Shown here: positions 48,380 to 56,555 of the stretch, piece by piece
Layout: each line of letters opens with the position of its first letter
Position numbering within the stretch: the stretch's first letter is position 1
Assembly: GCA_026708185.1 (NCBI GenBank)
Contig: JAPOVK010000002.1
Coordinates: 1 to 64,000 of the forward strand
DNA length: 64,000 nt
Reading direction: 5' to 3'
Source: Gammaproteobacteria bacterium
GTDB lineage: Bacteria; Pseudomonadota; Gammaproteobacteria; Pseudomonadales; Azotimanducaceae
Made by a program: the position numbers and the translations under genes
The notes under the pieces: model-generated
What the model was told of the DNA's origin: nothing
The model's database searches: none
Seen by the model: the letters and a program-made list of their open reading frames with translations, nothing else

Positions 48380-48813
48380 ACTCTCCCGGACGGTGCGCGC
48401 CTGGTCGCCACCGCGGGCAAGCCCGCCCCAAGGCAGGACACCCCCGCGCCGGCTGCCGCAGAGGCCACTCTGCGTATGCTGTGTGGAGTGATCTCCTCCT
48501 CCCCCCGCGAACCGCCGCCGGGCCGGACGGCTGACCCTAGGAACCCCGAACGAGACGTACCTTAACCGATGAATAGTTTCCTTTGTGTGCTCGAATGCGG
48601 CGATTCCGTTCTATTTCAGTGCCTCCATGTTCATCACCGTGGTGCCGGAGCGGGTGCGCTTGCTGTGCCTCCGCAGCGTTCTGTGTGGCGCGTGGGCCGT
48701 GGGAAGCGGTGGAAAGACGTTCTTTTTACGTGCCCGGCAAGGAGCTTGCATTCCCTTCGCGCGGCTTTCGAGCGAGAATCGCGGCGATCCCGCCAACGGT
48801 AGGGGGTGTGCCG
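48380..48813. other. Intergenic stretch without a convincing gene
   Basis: Several frames are open here, but none has a ribosome site or a recognisable domain; the segment probably carries the promoter and leader of the histidine kinase gene that follows. A short lower-GC patch lies near 48560-48590. Confidence 0.4.
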
Positions 48814-51156
48814 ATGGGAGAGTCCGGCGACCTGCAGCGCGAGGTGCGGGCGCTCAGGGACCGCGTTGCGGCACTGACCGCCGCCGTGCTTCGCGTCAGC
48901 GACAGCCTCGACCTCGCGACGGTTCTGCAGGAGGTCGTCGACAGCGCCCGCGCGCTTACGGCGGCACGCTACGGCGTCATTTGCACGGTCGACGCGGCGG
49001 GGGACGTGCGCGACTTCGTCACGTCCGGGTTCACCGCCGAGGAGAAGCGTCGCTTTGCCGAGTGGCCGGACGGTCCGCGCCTGTTTGCGCATTTGCGCGA
49101 CCAACCCGGACCCTTGAGGATCGCGGACCTCCCGGACTACGTGCACGAGCGCGGGTTCTCGCCGGAACTGATGCGCTCGAAGACGCTGCAGTCGATGCCC
49201 ATGAGCCATCGTGGGGTGCCGGTCGGCAACTTCTTCCTGGCGGAGAAGGAGGACGCGGCGGTGTTCACGGCCGAGGACGAAGAGACGCTCGGGCTTTTCG
49301 CCGCGCAGGCGGCCACGGCGATCGCCAACGCGCGTGCGTTCACCGGTGAGGAACGCGCGCGGGCAGACCTCGAGCTGCTGATCGAGACGTCGCCGGTTGG
49401 CGTGGCCGTACTCGATGCCAAGACCGGCCGGTTGGCGACTTTCAACCACGAGGCGCGACGTCTCGTGGAGGCGCTCCGAACTGGCGACGAGGACTTGGCG
49501 GCGGTGCTGGAGACGCTCACCTGCCGGTTCGCCGACGGTCGCGAGCTGGACCTGGCGGAGTTGCCGATCGGGGGCGTGCTTGCTGCCGCGGAGGAGATGC
49601 GGGCCGAGGAGGTCGTGGTGTCCGTCCCCGACGGACGGAGTGTCCGGATGCTGATCAACGTGTCTCCGAACCGCGGCGCGGACGGGGAGGTCGCGTCCGT
49701 GGTGGCGACGATGCAGGACCTTGCGCCGCTGGAGGAGCTGGAGCGGCTGCGCAGCGAGTTCGTGAGCATGGTCAGCCACGAGCTGCGTGCGCCGCTGGCG
49801 GCGATCAAGGGCTCGGCCGCGGCCGTGCTCGGCAGCGCCCGTGCCGTGTCGCGGACGGAGATGCGGCAGTTCTTCCGAATCGTCGACGCCCAGGCGGACC
49901 ACATGCAGGGGCTGATCGGGGACCTGCTTGACGCGGGCCGCATGGAGGCCGGCACGCTTTCCGTGGACCCCGAGCCTTCCGACCTGGCGGCGCTCGTTGA
50001 GGCGGCGCGGAGCACGTTCACGGGAGGCGGTGCGCGGCACGCGGTGCGCGTCGACCTGCCGCCGGACCTGCCACGGGTGATGGCGGACCCCGAGCGCATC
50101 GCCCAGGTGCTCGTGAACCTCCTGGCGAACGCGGCCCGGAACGGGCCAGCGACGTCGCCCATCGTCGTCGAGGCGGAGCGCGACGGCGCCGCCAACGTCG
50201 AGGTGTCCGTGGTGGACCGGGGAAAGGGCGTGAGCGCGGAAATGCTGCCGCTGCTGTTCCGCAAGCACGTCACGCTTGCCGGCGGCGAGCCGGGCGCCGC
50301 GACCGGGCTCGGCCTTGCGATCTGCAAAGGACTGGTGGAGGCGCACGGGGGCCGCATCCGGGCGGAGAGCGCGGGACCCGGCCAGGGCGCTCGCTTCGCC
50401 TTCACCCTCCCGGTGGCGCCGGGAGCGGACGCCCAGCTTGCTTCCGCGCCGGTACTGCATGGTGCGCGGCCGGACGAGCGCACGCGCGTGCTGGTCGTCG
50501 ACGACGATCCGAACACCCTGCGCTACGTGCGCAGTGCGCTGGCCGACGCCGGCTACGCACCGGTGGTCACGGCGGATCCGAGCGAGGTCGGCGCGCTGGT
50601 GCGAAGCCAGCGGCCGCGACTCGTTCTGCTCGATCTCGCGCTGCCCGGCACGGACGGCATCGAACTGATGCGCACCGTGCCCGAACTGGCGGACCTGCCG
50701 GTGATCTTCATTTCCGGCTACGGGCGGGACGAGACGGTCGCACTGGCGCTCGACAGCGGCGCCGCCGACTACATCGTCAAGCCGTTCTCGCCGACCGAGC
50801 TCGAGGCGCGGGTGGCGGCGGCGCTGCGCCTGCGCGCGGAGCCGGAGTCGTTCGTACTCGGCGACCTCAGCATGGACTACGCGCGCCGCCGCGTGACGGT
50901 GGCGAACCGCGAAGTGGCGCTCACCCCGACTGAGTACGAGCTCTTGCGGTTGCTGTCGCTGAATGCAGGGCGCGTGGTCACGTCCGACGCGCTGCTTCGC
51001 CAAGCGTGGGGCGGGCGTGACCCCGGAGACGCTCAACCGGTGCGGTCGTTCGTGCGCAAGCTGCGCGCGAAACTCGGCGACGATGCCGGGCGACCTGCCT
51101 ACATCTTCAACGTGCGCGGCGTCGGCTACCGGATGCCGAACCCGCTGGAGGGCTGA
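48814..51156 (+). CDS. One-chain two-component protein: GAF-PAS-histidine kinase-receiver-winged helix
   Basis: About 780 residues from ATG 48814; the frame is open about 77 codons upstream but that part is Cys- and Arg-rich and unlike coding sequence. No membrane segment. Order: coiled coil, GAF domain (residues ~20-180, LDLATVLQEVVDSARALTAA), PAS-like domain (~185-305), HisKA with MVSHELRAPLAAIKG (His ~324), HATPase with VLVNLLANAARNGP and TGLGLAICKGLVEAHGG, receiver with LVVDDDPN and Asp ~607 in LLDLALPGTDG, and a C-terminal OmpR-type winged helix (LTPTEYELLRLLSLNAGRVV, NVRGVGYRM). The whole signalling path from sensor to promoter is thus on one cytosolic protein, an uncommon layout. Confidence 0.9.
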   Translation: MGESGDLQREVRALRDRVAALTAAVLRVSDSLDLATVLQEVVDSARALTAARYGVICTVDAAGDVRDFVTSGFTAEEKRRFAEWPDGPRLFAHLRDQPGPLRIADLPDYVHERGFSPELMRSKTLQSMPMSHRGVPVGNFFLAEKEDAAVFTAEDEETLGLFAAQAATAIANARAFTGEERARADLELLIETSPVGVAVLDAKTGRLATFNHEARRLVEALRTGDEDLAAVLETLTCRFADGRELDLAELPIGGVLAAAEEMRAEEVVVSVPDGRSVRMLINVSPNRGADGEVASVVATMQDLAPLEELERLRSEFVSMVSHELRAPLAAIKGSAAAVLGSARAVSRTEMRQFFRIVDAQADHMQGLIGDLLDAGRMEAGTLSVDPEPSDLAALVEAARSTFTGGGARHAVRVDLPPDLPRVMADPERIAQVLVNLLANAARNGPATSPIVVEAERDGAANVEVSVVDRGKGVSAEMLPLLFRKHVTLAGGEPGAATGLGLAICKGLVEAHGGRIRAESAGPGQGARFAFTLPVAPGADAQLASAPVLHGARPDERTRVLVVDDDPNTLRYVRSALADAGYAPVVTADPSEVGALVRSQRPRLVLLDLALPGTDGIELMRTVPELADLPVIFISGYGRDETVALALDSGAADYIVKPFSPTELEARVAAALRLRAEPESFVLGDLSMDYARRRVTVANREVALTPTEYELLRLLSLNAGRVVTSDALLRQAWGGRDPGDAQPVRSFVRKLRAKLGDDAGRPAYIFNVRGVGYRMPNPLEG

Positions 51157-51318
51157 GGGGCTTCCCGCTTCGGGTATGTCTTGGCCGTCAGCGCGGCGGT
51201 GCCTCTGGAGCGAGGCGGAAGTCGGACGATGAGAAGCGCGGGGTGCGCGAAGGTCCCGTCCGCATTCTCGGCTTCGCCACCAGACTCGATGGGGGCGGGT
51301 GTCTGCGAACATCGTCGA

Positions 51319-51664
51319 GCGGATCTCCTACAGGACTTGCAGCCGTTGCCCGTAGCGGCTCCGGCCGGCCTGTCCGATGCTGCGACTCCACGCATGCCGG
51401 ACGCGTCGACCTATCCGCGCGACCTCGCTGGAGTTCTTCGCGCCTGGGGAGGCGCCGCGGCCGACGGACGACGTGCGCATCGTGCCCGTGCGCCAGAAGC
51501 AGCTCAAGGAGCACCTCGGCGGCGGCTACCGGGCGCTCGACGCGCCGCTGCGGGGCGAAACGACCGAGCGGCTGCGGCGGGCTACCGAGGCGGACCTGGC
51601 GGCGTGGGCCGACAACGTGCTGGACGCGGGCACGCTCGACGAGGTCTTCGGCACCACTCGCTAG
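51319..51664 (+). pseudogene. Internally deleted Rpn/DUF4351 remnant
   Basis: Begins with the same flank as the copy at 38493 (GCGGATCTCCTACAG) and shares the Rpn reading DDVRIVPVRQKQLKEHLGGG, then jumps straight to the DUF4351 end RGETTERLRRATEADLAAWA. Compared with the 38.6-kb copy it lacks about 85 bases at the start and most of the catalytic core. The 3' flank with the hairpin arm at 51694 is also shared. It cannot encode a working nuclease. Confidence 0.75.
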
Positions 51665-52450
51665 CGGACCGCGCATCCGTGGGAGCGGGGTGCGCGGACG
51701 TCCCCGCCGGCATTCCGCCTTTGCACAGGAGTCGGGACGCGCCGAGGCCGCTGAGCTACGTGCGAGGGAGTGCTTAGTGTTGAGGCGGTGGAAGGTCGCC
51801 GCGCGGGGTTGGCGCGCGAGTACTGACCTGGCCATCAACGCCGTCGAGGACGCCAGCGAAAGGGCCATCGAGGATGTGCTTCAGGGAATCGGCATGGCAT
51901 TCGCCAACTCGCCGGGAGTGTGACGGGAACCGGACTGACGACGCCGCGTCCAGCCCTTTGCTCCGCGGCCCTTCGCCATGCCGGTCCAAGTGCTCTGGCG
52001 CAGTTGAAAGCGCGCCGGCGCCTACTGAAGCGGCGAACCACAGTTCGACGATGCCTGCGCCGCAGGACTGATGGAACGGTTCCTTGGCGAAAAATAGCGG
52101 CGATGACTCGACTTCGAGCCGTCAAGCGTCGCCGAGCGGGTACGTGCGCTCCCGAGCGAGGCATGCATCGGTGTCGGGCAGGCCGTCCCGGGGTGCGGAA
52201 ACGCTTCGGGCACGAGTGGCGAATGTCTTACAAAGCGTGGTGGCTTTGTCCTACCTACTTTCAGTCTGAAAGTCGCTACTTTGGGGAATTATGCCGTTGA
52301 CTCCAACGGCGCTGCGACGTGGGATTCCAGCCCAAGTGGGACACCTCCCCGATTCTGTTCCGTGACGGGGTGCCTACTTCGATGACTCCAACGGGGCGAT
52401 GTGCGCTCGCAAGGTTGATTTTCCTCGCCGTGAAACGGCTGGCGCGAGCC
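51665..52450. other. Stretch without a convincing gene
   Basis: The first ~100 bases repeat the 3' flank of the Rpn copy at 39.6 kb. The rest has only short frames lacking ribosome sites. This appears to be the left border of the accessory island that begins with the small genes at 52.46 kb. Confidence 0.45.
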
Positions 52451-52462
52451 TAAATACGTTGC
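52451..52462 (+). promoter_or_regulatory. TAAATACG motif, candidate leaderless promoter
   Basis: TAAATA at 52451-52456 ends 6 bases before the ATG at 52463. With normal -10 spacing, transcription would start at or next to the A of the ATG. The same arrangement occurs before four other island genes. Confidence 0.5.
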
Positions 52463-52735
52463 ATGGAGAAGGACGAGGCACCGGTACTGCCACCCGTCAT
52501 GCGGCTCGAATGGGTCGACTCTTTCATCGCGGAGGCAGGCTGGCACGACCAAGAGGACGTGGCGGACCTGATGCCCGCAATGGTTTCATCCGCGGGATTC
52601 CTTGTCGACGAGGACGACCGCTACGTCCGGCTGGCGCTGTCGATGTACGAGGTTGGCGGCCGTCGCCACGTCAGCGGGATCACGGTGATTCCGACGTGCT
52701 CGGTCAGGCGGCGCGAGCCCCTCACTTCTTTTTAG
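52463..52735 (+). CDS. Small hypothetical acidic protein
   Basis: 90 residues, beginning MEKDEAPVLPPVMRLEWVDS and containing DDRYVRLALSMYEVGG. No family recognised and no signal peptide. There is no ribosome-binding site; instead a TAAATACG motif lies just before the ATG, as for several other small genes here. Its 3' end overlaps the convergent Lys-rich gene by 14 bases. Confidence 0.6.
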   Translation: MEKDEAPVLPPVMRLEWVDSFIAEAGWHDQEDVADLMPAMVSSAGFLVDEDDRYVRLALSMYEVGGRRHVSGITVIPTCSVRRREPLTSF

Positions 52736-52868
52736 GCTTCGGCTTTTCTCGTTGAGCGAGGGCGGAACCGGCTACGCGTTTCGTGCGGTCTGACGAGCGC
52801 TTGTCCCTCAGTGCCTTCGACGCGTCGCTTGCTACTTTCTTGCTGGTGACCTTCTTTCCCCTAGCCAT
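52722..52868 (-). CDS. Lys/Arg/Ser-rich 48-residue protein
   Basis: The ATG at 52868 is preceded by AAGGAG at a normal distance, which singles it out from a longer frame. Sequence is highly basic (ARGKKVTSKKVASDASKALR, DKRSSDRTKRVAGSALAQRE, ending KPKPKKK). Similar short K/S/A-rich proteins are common on mobile DNA; nucleic-acid binding is plausible but untested. It follows the 252-residue coiled-coil gene on the same strand after 79 bases. Confidence 0.7.
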   Translation of the reverse strand: MARGKKVTSKKVASDASKALRDKRSSDRTKRVAGSALAQREKPKPKKK

Positions 52869-52947
52869 TTTGGGCTCCTTAATCGGAAGTGGATTGAAGG
52901 CGCGCACCATACGTGGCTCGCCACGGTGCCGCAACGCCCCGCCGGGC

Positions 52948-53706
52948 TCATTCGCCATCGTGTTCCAGCACGTCGTCGTGGCCCGAGTCCAAGAGGTGGT
53001 AGTCGCTTGGTTCCGACACCACTTCGCTCTTGGTGGTGACTTCCGACGCGGGGATGGAATGCAGGAGGTCGTGCAGGAACTCCACGTCCTGGCGGGGCGG
53101 TTCGAAGTATTCCGGGAGTCCGCTTGCACGGTCCCGCGTGACCTCGACGGCATCCGAGTATCCGGCCACCGAGACGATCTTGGCGAAGGGCATGCGCACC
53201 GACTTGCCCGTGGTCGCTCGGAAGTATATGTTCTTGGTCGCGACGGCAAGCAAGCCCTTCCCGTGGGATACGAGATGCTCCGTCTCCACCGGCGTTCCGC
53301 GCGACTGTCCCACGCGGACGGAGACGCCCTTCATCACCCTGACGCTCATCCCGGACGACCTGCCGACGACCTCGCGCCGAATCTTGCGTTCAAGGTACTC
53401 GACCTCTTGGAACACCCAAACCAATCGTTCGGACTTCAGGAGCTTGAAGGGAAACGTGCCCCCGCTGAAGGTGAAGTTGATGTGGGGATACTTGCCGTCG
53501 TCCAGTATCGCCAGCACGTTCGTCTTGAGTTGGCGCATGTCGGCTTCGCGCTTCCGTTCGGCTTCCTTCTCCGCCGCGACCCTGTCCCGTTCGGCCTTCG
53601 CCGCCGCGGCACGCCGGGCTCGGTCGGCTTCCCTCTTGGCGTCCCTTTCCGCCTTCCGCTCCCGCAACCAGTTTCTCATCGCCCGCTCCCGACTCTCCTC
53701 GCCCAT
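52948..53706 (-). CDS. Coiled-coil protein with PH-like C-terminal domain
   Basis: 252 residues. The first 60 residues are a charged, Arg/Lys/Glu/Ala-rich helix (KAERDAKREADRARRAAAAK). The C-terminal domain has ERLVWVFQEVEYLERKI, GRSSGMSVRVMKGVSVRVGQ, LLAVATKNIYFRATTGKSVR and PFAKIVSVAGYSDAVEVTRD, a pattern of strands typical of the PH-like fold seen in uncharacterised bacterial proteins (a constant with LxVTxKxIYFxGxxKSxRI). Probably cytosolic. Part of a leftward pair with the Lys-rich small gene. Confidence 0.7.
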   Translation of the reverse strand: MGEESRERAMRNWLRERKAERDAKREADRARRAAAAKAERDRVAAEKEAERKREADMRQLKTNVLAILDDGKYPHINFTFSGGTFPFKLLKSERLVWVFQEVEYLERKIRREVVGRSSGMSVRVMKGVSVRVGQSRGTPVETEHLVSHGKGLLAVATKNIYFRATTGKSVRMPFAKIVSVAGYSDAVEVTRDRASGLPEYFEPPRQDVEFLHDLLHSIPASEVTTKSEVVSEPSDYHLLDSGHDDVLEHDGE

Positions 53707-53854
53707 CCCGTGACGCCCTTGCGCCCGTCGCCAAAGCCGAGCGCGTTGCAGCCATCATGTCCCATGCCCCCGCCGCCCGGCTTCATCTCTCGGAGCAAAG
53801 TGTGCGAGCGTAGCATAGGGACGGACCTTGACTTCCAGCGGAGTCCGCGGACCA

Positions 53855-54022
53855 ATGGACGCCATGGACATCGAACAACTGGCGGCAGAACTCAAGGAAC
53901 GACTTCATCTCGCGACCGAAGAAATGGAAGCCTTGCGCGTCTTGCTTTACGAACACATCGATGGCGTGGAGCGCCGTCTTGACGAGAGGCTAAGACGCTT
54001 GGAGGAGCGCGAGCCCGCCTAA
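53855..54022 (+). CDS. Small coiled-coil protein
   Basis: 55 residues, almost entirely one amphipathic helix (IEQLAAELKERLHLATEEME, HIDGVERRLDERLRRLEERE). Start uncertain between ATG 53855 and 53864. Its stop codon TAA is itself the first half of the TAAATA motif ahead of the next gene. No function proposed. Confidence 0.5.
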   Translation: MDAMDIEQLAAELKERLHLATEEMEALRVLLYEHIDGVERRLDERLRRLEEREPA

Positions 54023-54031
54023 ATACGGGGC
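54020..54031 (+). promoter_or_regulatory. TAAATACG motif, candidate leaderless promoter
   Basis: TAAATA at 54020-54025, 6 bases before the ATG at 54032, in the context GCCTAAATACGGGGC. Overlaps the stop codon of the preceding gene. Confidence 0.5.
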
Positions 54032-54232
54032 ATGGATACTCCCGAGAAGAGACCACCTGCCAATCCCGTTCGAGACGAGGCGGGCATCATCAAGCCCATT
54101 CGTTGTCCCCGGTGCCGCGAGTTCGGGTGGTTCCCCGAAACGATGGTCTGCACGTTCAACGGTCGAATGGTCTGCCCTCCCTGTGCGGAAGCGCTAGACC
54201 GGGCGTTCGAACGGCAAAGCGACTTCCTCTAG
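54032..54232 (+). CDS. Small zinc-ribbon protein
   Basis: 66 residues with two Cys pairs, CPRCREFGW and VCPPCAEAL, plus a further Cys (TMVCTFNG), giving a single four-Cys zinc ribbon. The N-terminus is Pro-rich and polar. Start has no ribosome-binding site but sits 6 bases after a TAAATA motif. Short zinc-ribbon proteins usually bind nucleic acid or protein partners; the specific role is unknown. Confidence 0.7.
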   Translation: MDTPEKRPPANPVRDEAGIIKPIRCPRCREFGWFPETMVCTFNGRMVCPPCAEALDRAFERQSDFL

Positions 54233-54458
54233 CCCCGGCTTGACTTCCCTCACCGCCCCGCAGCAACATCCGTCCCCGCTTCAACCGACACGTAAGCCCG
54301 CGCTCTGCCGGGTCACTTGTCGAATACAACAGCCGACCCAGGCACCGGAGTAGCTACCGGCGCTAGGCGAATAGGCAGGACTCCACACCTACGTGCGGTT
54401 GAAGCACGACCCGGCACCCGAGTGCCGGGAACACAAAGGTCGTTGGGAGAAACAGACC

Positions 54459-54815
54459 ATGCAGAAGGCAGGCGGAATCATCGCACTGATCGCGGGAGTC
54501 TTCGGGACTGGCGCAGCCATCATCACCTTGTTCTTCGGCGGCATCGCGAGCGCGGTCGACGCCGAAGGCGCAAGCACCGTCGTGGGGCTCGGATGGGGCG
54601 GGATGCTGTTCTCGTTCGCCACCATCGTTCTCGGCGCAGTCGCCATGGGTGCCAAGGGCAAGGTTCCCGGCATCCTACTCATCGTCTGCGCCATCGGCGG
54701 CGCGATCTTGGGGGGAACCATCGTCGCGATCTTCATGGTGCTGGCATTGATCGGCGGCATCCTCGCAACCATCGGCGCGGGGAAGGCGGGCAAAGAGCCC
54801 GTCTCGGCGACATGA
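54459..54815 (+). CDS. Small four-TM membrane protein
   Basis: 118 residues from ATG 54459 (GGGAGA upstream). Four hydrophobic segments: GGIIALIAGVFGTGAAIITL, GLGWGGMLFSFATIVLGAVA, GILLIVCAIGGAILGGTIV and IFMVLALIGGILATIGAG. The Gly/Ala-rich pattern resembles DUF4064-type membrane proteins. The stop overlaps the ATG of the next gene (ATGA), so the two are translationally coupled. Confidence 0.75.
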   Translation: MQKAGGIIALIAGVFGTGAAIITLFFGGIASAVDAEGASTVVGLGWGGMLFSFATIVLGAVAMGAKGKVPGILLIVCAIGGAILGGTIVAIFMVLALIGGILATIGAGKAGKEPVSAT

Positions 54816-55366
54816 GGACGTTGGCAGTCGCAGCCGTCCTGGCGGCGGGCGCGCCCGTGTTCGCCGCCGGAGACGACGAGAACACCCGCGACGTCTACGT
54901 GTCCAGCCATGGGGCATGGACGGCGAGGGCGACCGTGGACACGTTCGAGGAACGCGAGGTCGCGTGGTACGCGTTCCACCGGCAAGGCGACGATGGAGGC
55001 TTCGCGCTCACTTGCCGCGTGGGCGACGTGCTATCGTTCGATGCCTACGCCGACAACATGTTCATCAACAGCATCGGGCTGGCGTGGCAGCAAAGGCAGC
55101 CCATAGTCGTTCGCGTCAAGGTGGACGACTACCCTGTCGTGGAGGTGAAGGGCAAGTATCCGAACACCATCGCATCGAGGGAGGCGGATGTGCGGAAGCT
55201 CATTGCCGAACTGACCGACGGCGAGGTGGCGCGGATACGCACCCAGCACGGCGAGGAACAGCATACGTTCGTCCTCTCGCTGGACGGGTTCCGGGAAGCA
55301 GCGGCATGGACATTGGGCAAGTGCGGCTACGTGTTGAAGGACCGGAAGGACGAGGAGGAGGAATGA
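54812..55366 (+). CDS. Exported hypothetical protein
   Basis: 184 residues with a signal peptide (RTLAVAAVLAAGAPVFAAG). The mature part is beta-rich with two Cys (LTCRVGDVLSF, LGKCGYVLKD) that may pair, and DDYPVVEVKGKYPNTI in the middle; this resembles small periplasmic proteins that accompany membrane proteins, but no family is certain. ATGA overlaps on both sides link it to the four-TM gene before and the small gene after. Confidence 0.7.
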   Translation: MRTLAVAAVLAAGAPVFAAGDDENTRDVYVSSHGAWTARATVDTFEEREVAWYAFHRQGDDGGFALTCRVGDVLSFDAYADNMFINSIGLAWQQRQPIVVRVKVDDYPVVEVKGKYPNTIASREADVRKLIAELTDGEVARIRTQHGEEQHTFVLSLDGFREAAAWTLGKCGYVLKDRKDEEEE

Positions 55367-55743
55367 CGAACGAGGAACTGACGACCGCGTTTCTGGTCGC
55401 GAAAGCGGCGCAGGACGGAAGGCTAGGCAACGGAGACGGCGACGCGTTCCTCAAGTACCTTGCCGACAGGGGTGCGGCCATCACGCTCAAGGAAGCCGTT
55501 TGGGAAGGGGAAGCGAGCGCTATTCTGACGTTCGGCCTGAAGACAACAAAGCCAGCGGCGGAATTGGATCGGCACGTGTTTCCGGGGCAAGGTGCTTTTC
55601 GAGTAGCCGTTCCGTTTGAAAGCACCAGTCCAGAAGCCCATGCAGTTGAAGCTGCATGGCGCGAATCGTTGAGTAGACTAGCTCAATGTCTGAATCGCCT
55701 TTCGTGGGCTGCACAGGAAGAGCGTTCGGCATATCGTCCATGA
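55363..55743 (+). CDS. Hypothetical protein, third gene of the ATGA-coupled set
   Basis: 126 residues starting TNEELTTAFLVAKAAQDGRL. The first two thirds have the base composition of the neighbours; the last third (from about 55600) has much lower GC at third positions and is antisense to a small leftward gene with its own promoter motif. Either the two genes really overlap end to end or a sequence error has extended this frame. No family recognised. Confidence 0.5.
   Translation: MTNEELTTAFLVAKAAQDGRLGNGDGDAFLKYLADRGAAITLKEAVWEGEASAILTFGLKTTKPAAELDRHVFPGQGAFRVAVPFESTSPEAHAVEAAWRESLSRLAQCLNRLSWAAQEERSAYRP
55520..55741 (-). CDS. Small hypothetical protein, antisense to the 3' end of the rightward gene
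   Basis: 73 residues (DDMPNALPVQPTKGDSDIEL, TIRAMQLQLHGLLDWCFQTE, RLLEKHLAP). There is no ribosome site, but TAAATACG lies 6 bases before the ATG, and it continues a leftward run of small genes (141, 42 and 73 residues). That context makes it more credible than an average antisense frame. Family unknown. Confidence 0.45.
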   Translation of the reverse strand: MDDMPNALPVQPTKGDSDIELVYSTIRAMQLQLHGLLDWCFQTERLLEKHLAPETRADPIPPLALLSSGRTSE

Positions 55744-55753
55744 CCCGTATTTA
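55742..55753 (-). promoter_or_regulatory. TAAATACG motif, candidate leaderless promoter
   Basis: On the minus strand TAAATA (55753 to 55748) is followed after 6 bases by the ATG at 55741; context GCCTAAATACGGGTC. Confidence 0.45.
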
Positions 55754-55767
55754 GGCGAAGGGCGAGC

Positions 55768-55896
55768 CTACTCGGCGTCCTTTTCGCCTTTCTTGGCGAG
55801 TTCGGCCAGCGCCTTCTTCTCGTCTTCGGACAGTTCCTTCACGCCACCGCGCTGCTCGACGTACTCCCGGATGAATTGCTTGCGTTGTTCGTTCAT
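55768..55896 (-). CDS. 42-residue charged helical protein
   Basis: A gene of only 42 codons: NEQRKQFIREYVEQRGGVKE, LSEDEKKALAELAKKG, ending EKDAE. Coding is supported by clean high-GC third positions, a leaderless-type TAAATACG motif 6 bases before the ATG, and its place between two other leftward genes. It looks like two charged helices; no function can be assigned. Confidence 0.6.
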   Translation of the reverse strand: MNEQRKQFIREYVEQRGGVKELSEDEKKALAELAKKGEKDAE

Positions 55897-55908
55897 GCGG
55901 CGTATTTA
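55897..55908 (-). promoter_or_regulatory. TAAATACG motif, candidate leaderless promoter
   Basis: TAAATA on the minus strand (55908 to 55903), 6 bases before the ATG at 55896; context GGCTAAATACGCCGC. Confidence 0.5.
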
Positions 55909-55938
55909 GCCTCCGCCGCATTTTGAACGCCCGGCGAC

Positions 55939-56364
55939 TCACTCGATGTTGATCGCCGTCCGGTACTTCCGTCCTTCATGCGTCACCCGCTCCGCCATCT
56001 TCAAGTCGCGGAGCCGGTTGTCGATAGCGGCTTCGCCAGCCTTGTCGCCCTTGACCGCAAGCGCCCTAATGATGTCGGCTCGACCGATGCCGCCTTCGCC
56101 CGCGCCCGCGATCACCCGCGCCACGGCATCCCGAGAGATGGTCCGTGCGGGTCGCATGACCTGTTCCCGTTCGTCGCCAACCGGGGCGCTGGGAGTTCGG
56201 GGCGGTCGGACACCAGCCTGCCTCTTGAAGTCGTCGTAGGCGGCGATAGCGCCTAGCTCCAATTCGACCGCTGCGAGTCTCTCCTGCAAGCCTTCCATCT
56301 CGTGAAGGATGGTGTCGCGTTGTTCGTTCAGTTCGACTCGCTTCGTGGCGAACATGTCTTCCAT
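55939..56364 (-). CDS. Coiled-coil/winged-helix protein, probable DNA-binding regulator
   Basis: 141 residues from ATG 56364; a longer frame to 56454 is rejected because it would start upstream of the promoter. N-terminal helix EDMFATKRVELNEQRDTILH with heptads, a Pro-rich linker, then AVARVIAGAGEGGIGRADII, RALAVKGDKAGEAAIDNRLR and DLKMAERVTHEGRKYRTAIN, a typical winged-helix with the recognition helix near AIDNRLR and a wing at HEGRKYR. Dimerisation through the coiled coil is likely. It is divergent from the resolvase-like gene, and the palindromes between them are candidate binding sites. Confidence 0.75.
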   Translation of the reverse strand: MEDMFATKRVELNEQRDTILHEMEGLQERLAAVELELGAIAAYDDFKRQAGVRPPRTPSAPVGDEREQVMRPARTISRDAVARVIAGAGEGGIGRADIIRALAVKGDKAGEAAIDNRLRDLKMAERVTHEGRKYRTAINIE

Positions 56365-56409
56365 GGCGTCAGTTGCTCCCGTAGGTGAGTGGGGTGGGTG
56401 TGAGCGGAA

Positions 56410-56515
56410 ACTATAGGCGGGACGCCCACCTAAGTCAATACCAGATTCCCTCATTACCCGCCTTTACAAACTTTTTCTGTAAAGGTATTGACTTTTGCTT
56501 CAAGTGGTGTAAACT
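56410..56515. promoter_or_regulatory. Divergent promoters around nested inverted repeats
   Basis: Leftward promoter: TTGACT (56438 to 56433), 17-base spacer, TATAGT (56415 to 56410). Rightward promoter: TTGACT 56488-56493, 16-base spacer, TAAACT 56510-56515. The two -35 regions lie in an 11-bp inverted repeat, AAGTCAATACC (56432-56442) and GGTATTGACTT (56484-56494). Between them is a perfect 8-bp inverted repeat CCTTTACA-N9-TGTAAAGG (56461-56485), a good operator candidate for the adjacent winged-helix protein. Confidence 0.75.
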
Positions 56516-56555
56516 TGTGCCCACTTAGTCAGTAACCACTATGGGAGGAGGAAGC

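Noticed and set aside
48634-51312. 892-codon leftward frame opposite the one-chain kinase
   Set aside because: Shadow frame with Arg/His/Gln bias; the rightward protein has complete domains.
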